From an uncultured Allobaculum sp. (lineage in GTDB: Bacteria; Bacillota_I; Bacilli_A; Erysipelotrichales; Erysipelotrichaceae): 23,878 nucleotides of DNA. The notes beneath the pieces were generated by a model. That model was not told where the DNA came from and made no database searches. It saw nothing but the letters and a program-made list of their open reading frames with translations. Location: positions 1-23,878 of the forward strand of contig CAJTLE010000032.1 in NCBI GenBank assembly GCA_910577085.1. The letters are read 5' to 3'. The number at the start of each line of letters is the position of its first letter. The stretch's first letter is position 1. Below are positions 1 through 6,870 of this stretch, in pieces. The position numbers and the translations under genes are program-made.

Positions 1-532
1 GCGGGGCTTAGATAAGGATCTTGTATCTTAACCCTTCTCCCGCCGGCTAATGCCGAACACTGTTCGCAGACAGGGATGTAACCGTTTTATCCTATCAGGG
101 ATAAAACAACCTCATTTAACGAAGGGGCCGGTCGGAAGGAGATCCAGATCAGGAGCGGGCGCCGGCAGAAAATAAGCGGACAAAGAGGGGGCGGACCATC
201 CGCATATCATGTCGCAAAGAATACGCAGCTTCAAAAAAGAAAAAAGGTCCAGAAAGGCTTGAAGTAAAGCCATATGGACCCTTGATGATTTTATTTGTAC
301 AAAATGGATGCGTAGGAACGAATCGCAATCAATAACAATTTCTGTTTCCAGCATACGCCGGGCCAGGACGAAGAAAGTCAGGCCAGAACAGGCAGAAAAT
401 GATAAACGCTGGAAACGATGTGGGTAGTCATGCAGGCAGTTTATGATGCGCCCGGTTTGCTGCTGTTTTCAGGAATGCACAAATGGTGCACCCTTATGGA
501 ATTCAAAGAAAATGCAGTTTGCAGAATTTGAA
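1..532. other. Intergenic stretch without a convincing gene
   Basis: I see no reading frame with a good ribosome binding site or recognisable protein here. The only structured element is a perfect 9-bp hairpin at 84-107. A minus-strand frame of about 80 codons at 112-354 has no Shine-Dalgarno sequence and an unconvincing composition, so it is not called. The stretch may hold the 3' flank of a gene outside the window. Confidence 0.5.
84..107. other. Perfect 9-bp stem-loop
   Basis: GTTTTATCC (84-92) pairs with GGATAAAAC (99-107) around a 6-base loop. No U-run follows on either strand, so it is not a standard intrinsic terminator. It may be a 3'-UTR structure or an operator. Confidence 0.4.
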
Positions 533-766
533 TCAGGAAAACAGGGAAGTCAACCAGATGAAGATCTGGCAGGCCAGTCCGCCTGCAAGGAAGATTAAGG
601 CGCCTTCTCTGAAAGATAAAGTATCCGTGTCTACTTTGTGCTGAAAATCATCACAGTAGTCGAAGAATTTGTCTTCCAGAATCTCTCCACGCTTTGACAG
701 CCATTCTCTGGCTGAGATTGTGTCGTTGTGGCGGCTGTTGTGCGAAACGGTTGTTGTTTTCGTCAT
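533..766 (-). CDS. Small single-pass membrane protein, function unknown
   Basis: This 77-residue protein is not recognised as a named family. It has a charged, hydrophilic N-terminal half with a Thr-rich start and an acidic stretch around residues 30-48. One hydrophobic segment follows at about residues 54-76, beginning GALIFLAGG, which looks like a C-terminal transmembrane anchor. The start is supported by AAAGGAGAAATTGAAGT directly before the ATG on the minus strand, a good Shine-Dalgarno at normal spacing. The gene stands alone, with long non-coding flanks on both sides and an operator-like palindrome about 45-60 bases upstream of the start. The ribosome binding site, regulated-looking upstream region and coherent membrane topology make me believe it is expressed. 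The function is open: a toxin-like, stress-induced or regulatory membrane peptide are all possible. Confidence 0.6.
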   Translation of the reverse strand: MTKTTTVSHNSRHNDTISAREWLSKRGEILEDKFFDYCDDFQHKVDTDTLSFREGALIFLAGGLACQIFIWLTSLFS

Positions 767-810
767 ACTTCAATTTCTCCTTTCGCCATATGATGATCAT
801 TCGAGGCTTT

Positions 811-829
811 TGGTACAATAACTGTACCA
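811..829. promoter_or_regulatory. Operator-like palindrome upstream of small membrane protein gene
   Basis: TGGTACA (811-817) and TGTACCA (823-829) are exact inverted repeats separated by five bases (ATAAC). Perfect 7-5-7 symmetry in the promoter region of the minus-strand gene suggests the binding site of a dimeric repressor. TGGTAC/GTACCA half-sites recall GntR-type operators, but that assignment is a guess. Confidence 0.45.
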
Positions 830-1289
830 TCGATTCACAAAGCGCGCAATATGAACGCAAAATCTTTTTAGAATTACAGACTGATGTGCATGTTTGAATC
901 GTTCCCGAAAAGAGTGGGTACTGAATCGATATTGTTTGAGCGATGTTCAAAATCCGTTCCCTGAAAATTGCGGTGGATCCACAGAAAAATGTGGAAATGA
1001 TACGTCTGAAAACAGGAACGAATTCAGGGAATGTGGAAAAATATGGATGCCTCAATTCTAGACCATGAAGAAAAAATAAAGAGTGGAATGACTGAAACAA
1101 CCAACAAAACGGGAAAACTGGCCAGCGATGACTTTTTAGAGCCCTTTAATGCGGACTGAATGAAAAATGCGGGCGCTTACACAAAAAGGGAAGTGACTAT
1201 TCTTTAAAATGCGACGGTGAAAAGGCAGAATGAGAGCGGATAAATGGTCATGATATGCATACATTTGTTCATGATTCATGTTCGCTAAA

Positions 1290-1318
1290 TTTACAACCTT
1301 GGAAAAGTAATATATGAT
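1290..1318 (+). promoter_or_regulatory. Candidate sigma-A promoter for the 1499 gene
   Basis: TTTACA (1290-1295) and TATGAT (1313-1318) are separated by 17 bases. Transcription would begin near 1325, leaving a leader of about 175 bases before the start codon. That leader contains a possible hairpin, ACTC-ACTTT (1400-1408) with AAAGT (1415-1419) and GAGT (1423-1426), with a three-base bulge. Confidence 0.4.
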
Positions 1319-1498
1319 GCACCTGTTCTTAACAGTTCTGCTGCTTCAGGGATAAGCACTCAAAACCCGCAATTTATCAGAGAGTTATCTTTGACAGAGA
1401 CTCACTTTGGCGCGAAAGTTTGGAGTGAAAAGATCTTCTGACCTTGAAGAGATTGAATAAGAACAGAAATATGCAGATTCATTGAGGAAAGGATATCT

Positions 1499-3301
1499 AT
1501 GTTAAAGAAAATCAGTATTGCCAACGGTCAGGTCGTTCTGAATTACAACCGTGCCTATCCGAAAAACCGTGAAGTCCTCTTAAAGAGCCGGACGTTTGAA
1601 AAGTTCATCACATACTTTGTCCGGATCCAGAAAGAAACCTACCCGAAGATTTATAACTATCTGACTCAGGATGGAAAACTGGAGCCAGAAGCTGCAGCCC
1701 ATGAGCTGGTCTCTTTCCTGAGACAGCTTGTTGTCTTTGATTATGACGAACTGGCAGATAACCCACTTGAACGTGACCGCCAGACTTTACTGACTGTCAT
1801 TGAAGAGATTTATCATGGCTGGCGTTCGCTGAAACGTTTTGGTTTCATGAATTCTTCCAATGATCCTGATTTTGGTATCAACACTCTGGTTCGCCGTGAC
1901 TCGGACCTCAACGATCTGATCTTACGGACGTATCGTATGTATGAAGAAAAGATCATGGGTCGTCCAAACCTGGTTTACCGTCAGGTTCAGGCCGGAACCA
2001 ATGCCTGCTTCTCCGTTCATCAGGTGAAAAACTTCTATTCTGAAGATTATCTGCAGCTGCGTTACGTTCCAATGATCGATACCGTAATGCTTCGTACTCC
2101 AATGATTCTTCACCCAGGTTCTTCCAAACGTACCGGTATGTTTACCGAAACCAAGGAAAACCCAATGGATAATCTGTACATCAATCCAGACTCCTGGTTC
2201 TGCCTGCCTTTAAAAGTCGGCAAACTGTTATGCCTGGTTTACTTCAACGTGAAGTACATCTCCCTGGCTCTGTCCATGGTCAACCTGTTTGAGCTGGCTA
2301 CGGTTGAAGAATCCGAAATGAAACCAGATCTGATCATGATCTACGGTAACGAAGATGGTCTGAACGAAACCAAGTACTACCACGATAAAGAAAACAACAT
2401 CTGGGTTGGCCGCATTTCCGATCATCCAAGAATGGAATACTTCGGCTACCTCAAGAAAATGGCCTTAACTTTACACAACCTGGCTATGATGGAAAACGGC
2501 TGGCTGCCAATCCATGGTGCCATGGTCAACATTGTCCTCAACGATGGACGTTCCAAAGGCCTGATCTTAATGGGTGACTCTGGTGCCGGTAAATCCGAAT
2601 CCATTGAAGCTCTGAAGATGGTGGGTAAAGATCTGATCCGTGACGTTCAGGTTGTCTTTGATGATATGGGTACTATCCATGTTGAAGATGGTGTTCCTTA
2701 TGGTCAGGGAACTGAAACAGGTGCCTTCATCCGTCTGGATGACCTGGATCCAGGAACTCCCTACAAAGATATGGACCGTTCGGTCTTCTTTGCGCCTGAA
2801 AATCCAAATGCACGCATGGTTGTTCCAGCATCCAGCTATCAGTTCATTACAGAAAACCATCCAATTGATCTGTTCTGCTATGCCAACAACTACACCGACT
2901 CCAAGGGTATGAAGAAACTGCCAATTGAAGAGTTCAAGGCTACCTGCAAAGCCGGTACCCGTATGGCTTTAGGCACAACCCAGGAAAAAGGTCTGTCCAA
3001 GACTTACTTTGCCAACCCATTTGGCCCGATGCAGGAACAGGAACTGTGCGATCCACTGATCGATAAGGTCATGGCCAACCTCGAAGAAAACGGCATCTAC
3101 TTAGGTGAAGTGTATACACACCTTGGCTTTGATAAGAGCAACCGTGCCGGCATTGAAGATGCTGCCCGCGAACTGTTAAGCTTCTTAATCAACGAAAGCG
3201 AAGACGGTGAACCAATTGTTGCCGATGAAGCCAAAGCCATTCTGCGCGAAAATGCGCAGAAAGAGGCGGAAGAGCTGATTTCTGATCAGGAAAACAACTA
3301 A
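1499..3301 (+). CDS. Protein with HPr-kinase/PEPCK-like P-loop domain (600 aa)
   Basis: The C-terminal half contains a Walker A motif GDSGAGKSE at residues 359-367, preceded by LPIHGAMVNI (336-345) and followed by a kinase-2-like VVFDDMG (385-391). This order closely resembles HPr kinase/phosphorylase, where a conserved His-Gly lies just before a GDSGxGKSE loop. It also fits the related PEP carboxykinase nucleotide-binding fold. The first ~330 residues are unrecognised and helical-looking, far larger than the N-domain of HprK. I recall proteins of this type being annotated as phosphoenolpyruvate carboxykinase in Erysipelotrichia, but classical PEPCK motifs such as GLSGTGKT are absent. No signal peptide or membrane segment is seen, so it is probably cytoplasmic. 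The start is supported by GAGGAAAGGA just upstream. Codon use is strongly biased (CCA Pro, CTG Leu, AAC Asn), suggesting high expression. The substrate is uncertain: protein kinase or small-molecule kinase/carboxykinase. Confidence 0.7.
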   Translation: MLKKISIANGQVVLNYNRAYPKNREVLLKSRTFEKFITYFVRIQKETYPKIYNYLTQDGKLEPEAAAHELVSFLRQLVVFDYDELADNPLERDRQTLLTVIEEIYHGWRSLKRFGFMNSSNDPDFGINTLVRRDSDLNDLILRTYRMYEEKIMGRPNLVYRQVQAGTNACFSVHQVKNFYSEDYLQLRYVPMIDTVMLRTPMILHPGSSKRTGMFTETKENPMDNLYINPDSWFCLPLKVGKLLCLVYFNVKYISLALSMVNLFELATVEESEMKPDLIMIYGNEDGLNETKYYHDKENNIWVGRISDHPRMEYFGYLKKMALTLHNLAMMENGWLPIHGAMVNIVLNDGRSKGLILMGDSGAGKSESIEALKMVGKDLIRDVQVVFDDMGTIHVEDGVPYGQGTETGAFIRLDDLDPGTPYKDMDRSVFFAPENPNARMVVPASSYQFITENHPIDLFCYANNYTDSKGMKKLPIEEFKATCKAGTRMALGTTQEKGLSKTYFANPFGPMQEQELCDPLIDKVMANLEENGIYLGEVYTHLGFDKSNRAGIEDAARELLSFLINESEDGEPIVADEAKAILRENAQKEAEELISDQENN

Positions 3302-3326
3302 TCGCACGGCTCACTGAAAAGATATC

Positions 3327-3354
3327 TTGGGAAAAATTCATTTCCAGCTACAAT
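3327..3354 (+). promoter_or_regulatory. Candidate promoter for the Bax-inhibitor-1 gene
   Basis: TTGGGA (3327-3332) and TACAAT (3349-3354) are separated by 16 bases. The predicted start near 3361 lies just before the hairpin at 3370-3399, so the hairpin would sit at the very 5' end of this transcript. Confidence 0.35.
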
Positions 3355-3369
3355 AGAACTAGAAGCACA

Positions 3370-3399
3370 ACAGGATCGAAAGCTTGCTTTCGGTCCTGT
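3370..3399 (+). terminator. Strong hairpin after the P-loop gene, weak U-tail
   Basis: A 13-bp stem (3370-3382 with 3387-3399, one G-U pair) closes a CTTG loop and is followed only by CTTTG. It is probably the terminator of the 1499 gene. It also lies immediately downstream of a candidate promoter, so it could act as a leader structure for the next gene. Confidence 0.55.
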
Positions 3400-3436
3400 C
3401 TTTGATTGGAGAATCATTCCAGAAAGGAAAATTTCT

Positions 3437-4180
3437 ATGAGTCAATATTCCATGGATCATCTTCCACCCATTCCGCCTGAACAGCCATCTGTCCAGCAGA
3501 CCTTTGAGCCCAGTCAGTCGTATCTGACCTTAGCGTTCTTGCAGATGGGCCTTGGCCTTGTGATCACGGCGGCAACCGCTTTTGCCTTTTTGATCTTGGG
3601 CGGCACAAATTACCTGATGGCCCATCCAATGATCAGTCTGATGCTGCTTGTAGCCCAGCTTGGCATTGCGATGGCCTTTGGCATCCAGATGCAAAAAGCA
3701 AGTGCTGCCACATTGCGGACGATGTTTTTTGCCTATGCGGTCTTAACCGGCGTTACATTCAGCTCTTTAGGCGTGGTGTACACAGGATCCACTTTGTTCT
3801 ACGCATTTCTGATCAGTGCTGTGTTCTACTTCTGCCTGGCTTTTGTGGGGCTGACCACGAAGCGCAATCTCAACAGTCTGGGTCTGATCTGCCTGGTCGG
3901 CCTGCTTGTGCTGCTGATCTCTTCGCTTGTCCTGGCTTTATTTGGGGCACCGATGAGCATCATTCTGTATTCGTCCATCGGTCTGATTCTGTTTACCGGC
4001 ATTACATGCTGGGACGTTCAGCGTATGAAAACCATCATGGCGCAGGTTGAAAGTGATGAACCAACCAGACAGAAATGGACTGTGTATTTTGCACTGGAGC
4101 TCTACCTGGATTTCATCAACATTTTCCTGTATGTACTCCGCCTGTTTGCGGCCGGATCCGGTTCGAACAGCCGTCGCTAA
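3437..4180 (+). CDS. Bax inhibitor-1 / YccA / YetJ family membrane protein
   Basis: This 247-residue integral membrane protein belongs to the Bax inhibitor-1 family, whose bacterial member YetJ is a pH-sensitive calcium leak channel. After a Pro-rich cytoplasmic N-terminus (residues 1-28) there are about seven hydrophobic segments, beginning near residue 30 and ending near 237. The two family-typical aspartates of the closed-pore latch are visible as D193 in CWDVQRM and D225 in LYLDFINIF. The latter is the characteristic C-terminal signature of the family. The start is supported by AAAGGAAAATTTCT before the ATG. The gene appears monocistronic, with a candidate promoter and hairpin upstream and a U-tailed terminator at 4210-4259. 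Its physiological role here, calcium or pH homeostasis or membrane stress, is inferred from the family. Confidence 0.92.
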   Translation: MSQYSMDHLPPIPPEQPSVQQTFEPSQSYLTLAFLQMGLGLVITAATAFAFLILGGTNYLMAHPMISLMLLVAQLGIAMAFGIQMQKASAATLRTMFFAYAVLTGVTFSSLGVVYTGSTLFYAFLISAVFYFCLAFVGLTTKRNLNSLGLICLVGLLVLLISSLVLALFGAPMSIILYSSIGLILFTGITCWDVQRMKTIMAQVESDEPTRQKWTVYFALELYLDFINIFLYVLRLFAAGSGSNSRR

Positions 4181-4209
4181 CCCATAAGAAACCAAGTCAG
4201 TTTGAAATT

Positions 4210-4259
4210 GATCTGTTGGTTCTTCTTCTATAATGAAGACGATCCGACAGATCTTTTTT
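4210..4259 (+). terminator. Intrinsic terminator after BI-1 gene
   Basis: GATCTGTTGG (4210-4219) pairs with CCGACAGATC (4244-4253), with one G-U pair, and is followed by six T residues (4254-4259). The 24-base loop has further internal pairing (TCTTC with GAAGA) and happens to contain TATAAT. Confidence 0.75.
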
Positions 4260-4339
4260 CATGCTGAAAGCTGAGGAAATTCATCCTGGAAATACAGATA
4301 TCTCATCTTTATATCTTGTGTTGGTTTCTTACCCTTACC

Positions 4340-4384
4340 TTCTTGCCTTTGCTTCTTGCCTTTGCTTCTTGCCTGTACTTCTTG
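4340..4384. repeat. 13-base tandem repeat, about 3.5 copies
   Basis: TTCTTGCCTTTGC occurs at 4340-4352 and 4353-4365. A third copy at 4366-4378 (TTCTTGCCTGTAC) differs at two positions, and a partial TTCTTG follows at 4379-4384. The array is pyrimidine-rich and lies 115-160 bases before the lipoprotein start. Confidence 0.85.
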
Positions 4385-4498
4385 ATTTGAAGAAGGCTTT
4401 GAAAAGCGCAAGACTGAAGTAAAGCACAAGACGTCTGGAAGACAATCCAGGTTTTGTTTTAAGATCTGTCGCAAAACCCGTAGAAAGGGGATTTTTCT

Positions 4499-5116
4499 AT
4501 GTATCCAACTCCATCTTTTCGTCATTCCATGAGCAAAGCGGCAAAGCTGGCTCTTTCTGCACTTCTGGTTCTTACACCCATGATGGGTCTGGCTGGCTGT
4601 TCGAGCAATGTGAGCAGTGAGGTCTCCAGCAATGAAAAAGCATTTGATTTTAGTGATTCGCAGACCTTGTTAATGGCGATCTGGGAAAAAGAAAATGATG
4701 AAGACAAACCCATGATTATTGGCGGCGTCGGTGAAAATGTCAGTGAAACGGAACCGCTGGCTCTGGATCTGAGTGCTGAAGATCAGCTGCGTGCTGCACT
4801 GGTCGTTCCAGAATCCTTGATCAAAGATAGTGTGGATGGTGCATCTGTGATGAATGGCATGATGGCCAACTCGTTTACGGCCTCTGCCTGGCAGCTCAAA
4901 GAGGGTGTAGACACCAAAGCATTACTCGATGAGATCAAGCAGGGGCTGCTCGATAACCATTGGCTGTGCACCTTCCCGGATGAATACGATCTATTCTTGC
5001 AGGACAACTTCCTGATTGTCAGCTTCGGTCAGACCGGCCAGATTGAACCATTCGTCAAAGCCGTTGAAGAAGTCATGACCAACGCCGAAATGGTTTCCGG
5101 AAAATTTGAAGAATAA
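4499..5116 (+). CDS. Lipoprotein, DUF4358-like
   Basis: This 205-residue predicted lipoprotein has a short basic N-terminus, a hydrophobic segment at about residues 15-33 and a clear lipobox LAGC with the lipidated cysteine at C34. A Ser/Asn-rich tether follows. The mature part has an acidic mixed alpha/beta composition with the order VVPESLIKDSV, WQLKEGVDTKALLDEIKQGL and a hydrophobic FLIVSFG near the C-terminus. That resembles DUF4358 lipoproteins, which in my knowledge of Firmicutes are often encoded beside MBOAT and DHHW proteins, as here. The family call is inference. AAAGGGG at 4484-4490 supports the chosen ATG; a second in-frame ATG at 4529 also precedes the signal peptide and cannot be excluded. 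A terminator at 5149-5187 separates it from the MBOAT gene, so it is probably its own transcript. It likely acts on the outer face of the membrane. Confidence 0.75.
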   Translation: MYPTPSFRHSMSKAAKLALSALLVLTPMMGLAGCSSNVSSEVSSNEKAFDFSDSQTLLMAIWEKENDEDKPMIIGGVGENVSETEPLALDLSAEDQLRAALVVPESLIKDSVDGASVMNGMMANSFTASAWQLKEGVDTKALLDEIKQGLLDNHWLCTFPDEYDLFLQDNFLIVSFGQTGQIEPFVKAVEEVMTNAEMVSGKFEE

Positions 5117-5148
5117 GACGATTTTCGAAAAAACGAATCTGATCGTTC

Positions 5149-5187
5149 AAGGACATCTCTGGATTTCGATCCGGGATGTCCTTTTTT
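5149..5187 (+). terminator. Intrinsic terminator after lipoprotein gene
   Basis: GGACATC (5151-5157) pairs with GATGTCC (5175-5181). The stem continues through inner pairs to GGAT/ATCC closing a TTCG tetraloop (5165-5168). Six T residues follow at 5182-5187. This is a textbook intrinsic terminator. Confidence 0.88.
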
Positions 5188-5256
5188 GCGTAGCACTTAC
5201 CAATGATTAGGCTGTGACCTCCTTGAATGGCTGCGTCAGGGTGCCTTTCCTGTTTC

Positions 5257-5275
5257 TTTGAACGTTCTGTTCAAA
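5257..5275. promoter_or_regulatory. Operator-like palindrome upstream of MBOAT gene
   Basis: TTTGAAC (5257-5263) and GTTCAAA (5269-5275) are perfect inverted repeats with a five-base spacer, 80-100 bases upstream of the MBOAT start. The GAAC/GTTC arms resemble a Gram-positive LexA box, but the spacer is five rather than four bases, so a different dimeric regulator is more likely. Confidence 0.4.
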
Positions 5276-5356
5276 CTGCTTCTGGTTGTGATCTGGTTTA
5301 GATAACCTTTTGGGCAAAGCAGAGCGGACTTTTCGTTTTTCAGGTAAGTTCAAAGT

Positions 5357-6745
5357 ATGGAATTCAGTTCAATTGTCTTTCTGATCTGGTTTTTACCTCT
5401 TTGTTCGCTGTGCTATTTTGCGGCTCCCAGATCATGGAAAAATTTTGTCTTGCTTGGTTTCAGTCTGCTTTTTTATGGCTGGTCGCGTCCGGAATGGCTG
5501 CTTCTGATTGGATTTGAGTGTCTGGTTGGCTATGGGTGCGGATTGTGGATGGAAAAGCTTGCCGGCAGAAAACGTCAGCTTGTCCTGATTTTTGGTGTGG
5601 TCATCATATGCGCTCTGCTTTTCTGGTTTAAGTATTTCAACTTCTTTGCGGCAATAGCTGGAGAGATTTTTAACGTGGATCTGATGGTCAAAACCATCAT
5701 TCTTCCCATTGGGATCAGCTTTTATACCTTCCAGATTCTTTCCTATCTGGCCGATGCCTATACAGGCAGAAGTCCGGTTCAGAAGTCGCTGCTTCGTTTC
5801 TGTTTATACGTCTGCATGTTTTTCCAGCTCATCGCCGGACCGATTGTGCGCTACAGCGAAATCGAAGGACAGCTCGATTACAGACATCGTCATCTTTCCT
5901 GGCAGAAAACCCAGAAAGGGGCTTCTAAGTTTGTCTGCGGGCTGGCGAAAAAGGTATTGATTGCCAATCAGCTTTCCAGTCTGAGTGTCTTCTTTCGAAG
6001 TGTCAGTACGCCTTCGGTTCTGTTTTACTGGCTCAATGGACTGGCAGTGACCCTGTTTATTTACTATGACTTTTCAGGCTATTCGGATATGGCCATTGGT
6101 TTAGGACAGATGATGGGCTTTCGGCTGCCGGAAAACTTTGACTATCCATTTCTGGAAGGAAGCTTCACCGATTTCTGGAGACACTGGCATATGACCTTAA
6201 CCCGGTGGTTTCGTGATTATGTCTACATTCCACTGGGTGGAAACCGGAAGGGAAAAGCCAGACAGATTTTCAATCTGTTTGTGGTCTGGCTTTTAACGGG
6301 TCTCTGGCATGGTGCGGCCTGGAATTTTGTGTTCTGGGGCCTGCTGTTCTTTGTTTTATTGACGCTGGAAAAATTTGTGATTCCCGTTTCATGGCAGAAC
6401 ACCTGGTGGTATCGGCTGGTTTTTCTTTGCGGGATCCTTCTTTCCTTTGTTCTTTTCTATGATGATTCGCTGGCACAGTTTCAGTCCGATCTGCAGGCGA
6501 TGTTTGGACTTAGCGGGCTGCCTCTTACCAATGGCGTAACGATTTATACGCTGCTTTCCAATCTGATCCTTTTCATCGTGGCGATCGCGGGTTGTTTTCC
6601 GGTCTGGAAGAGAAAATATCATCAGCTGATCAATCGATCGCAGACTGGCTGGATGGAGCCGACAGGCATGGTTCTGATTTTGATTCTCTGTATTGCCTGG
6701 CTGGCGGCGGGAACGTTTAATCCGTTTCTGTATTTCCGCTTCTAA
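5357..6745 (+). CDS. MBOAT family O-acyltransferase (AlgI/DltB-like)
   Basis: This 462-residue polytopic membrane protein belongs to the membrane-bound O-acyltransferase family. Members move acyl groups, usually acetyl, from a cytoplasmic donor across the membrane to an extracellular polymer acceptor. Hallmarks visible are FDFWRHWHMTL-type sequence at residues 272-281 (TDFWRHWHMT), the RDYVYIPLGGNRKG loop at about 286-299 and the catalytic histidine H318 in GLWHGA. About ten or more hydrophobic segments span the protein, and the length matches AlgI-like members. The ribosome binding site is weak (AGGTAAG about 12 bases upstream), but the ATG precedes the expected first membrane segment. The next gene is a DHHW/AlgX-like protein, the usual partner that completes acetyl transfer outside the membrane. 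The acceptor polymer cannot be told from the sequence: exopolysaccharide, teichoic acid or peptidoglycan-linked glycan are possible. Confidence 0.93.
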   Translation: MEFSSIVFLIWFLPLCSLCYFAAPRSWKNFVLLGFSLLFYGWSRPEWLLLIGFECLVGYGCGLWMEKLAGRKRQLVLIFGVVIICALLFWFKYFNFFAAIAGEIFNVDLMVKTIILPIGISFYTFQILSYLADAYTGRSPVQKSLLRFCLYVCMFFQLIAGPIVRYSEIEGQLDYRHRHLSWQKTQKGASKFVCGLAKKVLIANQLSSLSVFFRSVSTPSVLFYWLNGLAVTLFIYYDFSGYSDMAIGLGQMMGFRLPENFDYPFLEGSFTDFWRHWHMTLTRWFRDYVYIPLGGNRKGKARQIFNLFVVWLLTGLWHGAAWNFVFWGLLFFVLLTLEKFVIPVSWQNTWWYRLVFLCGILLSFVLFYDDSLAQFQSDLQAMFGLSGLPLTNGVTIYTLLSNLILFIVAIAGCFPVWKRKYHQLINRSQTGWMEPTGMVLILILCIAWLAAGTFNPFLYFRF

Positions 6746-6775
6746 GTCCAGATGATGCATCAAAGGCGAATCATG

Positions 6776-6831
6776 AACGAATGATGAAGGCTTAGGATGA
6801 ATGATGAATGGATGAATGATGGACGAATGAA
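6776..6831. repeat. Degenerate GAATGATG-type short repeats
   Basis: Between the MBOAT and DHHW genes the sequence repeatedly uses units such as GAATGATGAA, GATGAATGATG and ACGAATGA. Spacing is irregular, mostly 8-12 bases. It creates many ATG and TGA triplets but no credible gene. Confidence 0.6.
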
Positions 6832-6870
6832 GTATCAAAATAAATCTGACAAACGAAAGGAGGGGATGAC

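Larger units (their letters stand above)
767..1498. other. Long intergenic region between divergent genes
   Basis: This 730-base stretch separates the minus-strand small membrane protein gene from the plus-strand gene at 1499. It contains the palindrome at 811-829, a candidate promoter at 1290-1318 and a possible leader hairpin at 1400-1426. Frames that cross it lack ribosome binding sites and recognisable protein composition. Confidence 0.5.
4181..4498. other. Intergenic region with terminator and tandem repeat
   Basis: It holds the terminator of the Bax-inhibitor gene (4210-4259), the 13-base tandem repeat (4340-4384) and the upstream region of the lipoprotein gene. No additional gene is supported. 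Confidence 0.6.

Noticed and set aside
112..354. Minus-strand open frame of 80 codons
   Set aside because: No ribosome binding site before the ATG, erratic hydrophobic/Cys composition and no recognisable family.
5257..5275. LexA (SOS) box
   Set aside because: The half-sites GAAC and GTTC are separated by five bases, whereas the Gram-positive LexA site needs four.
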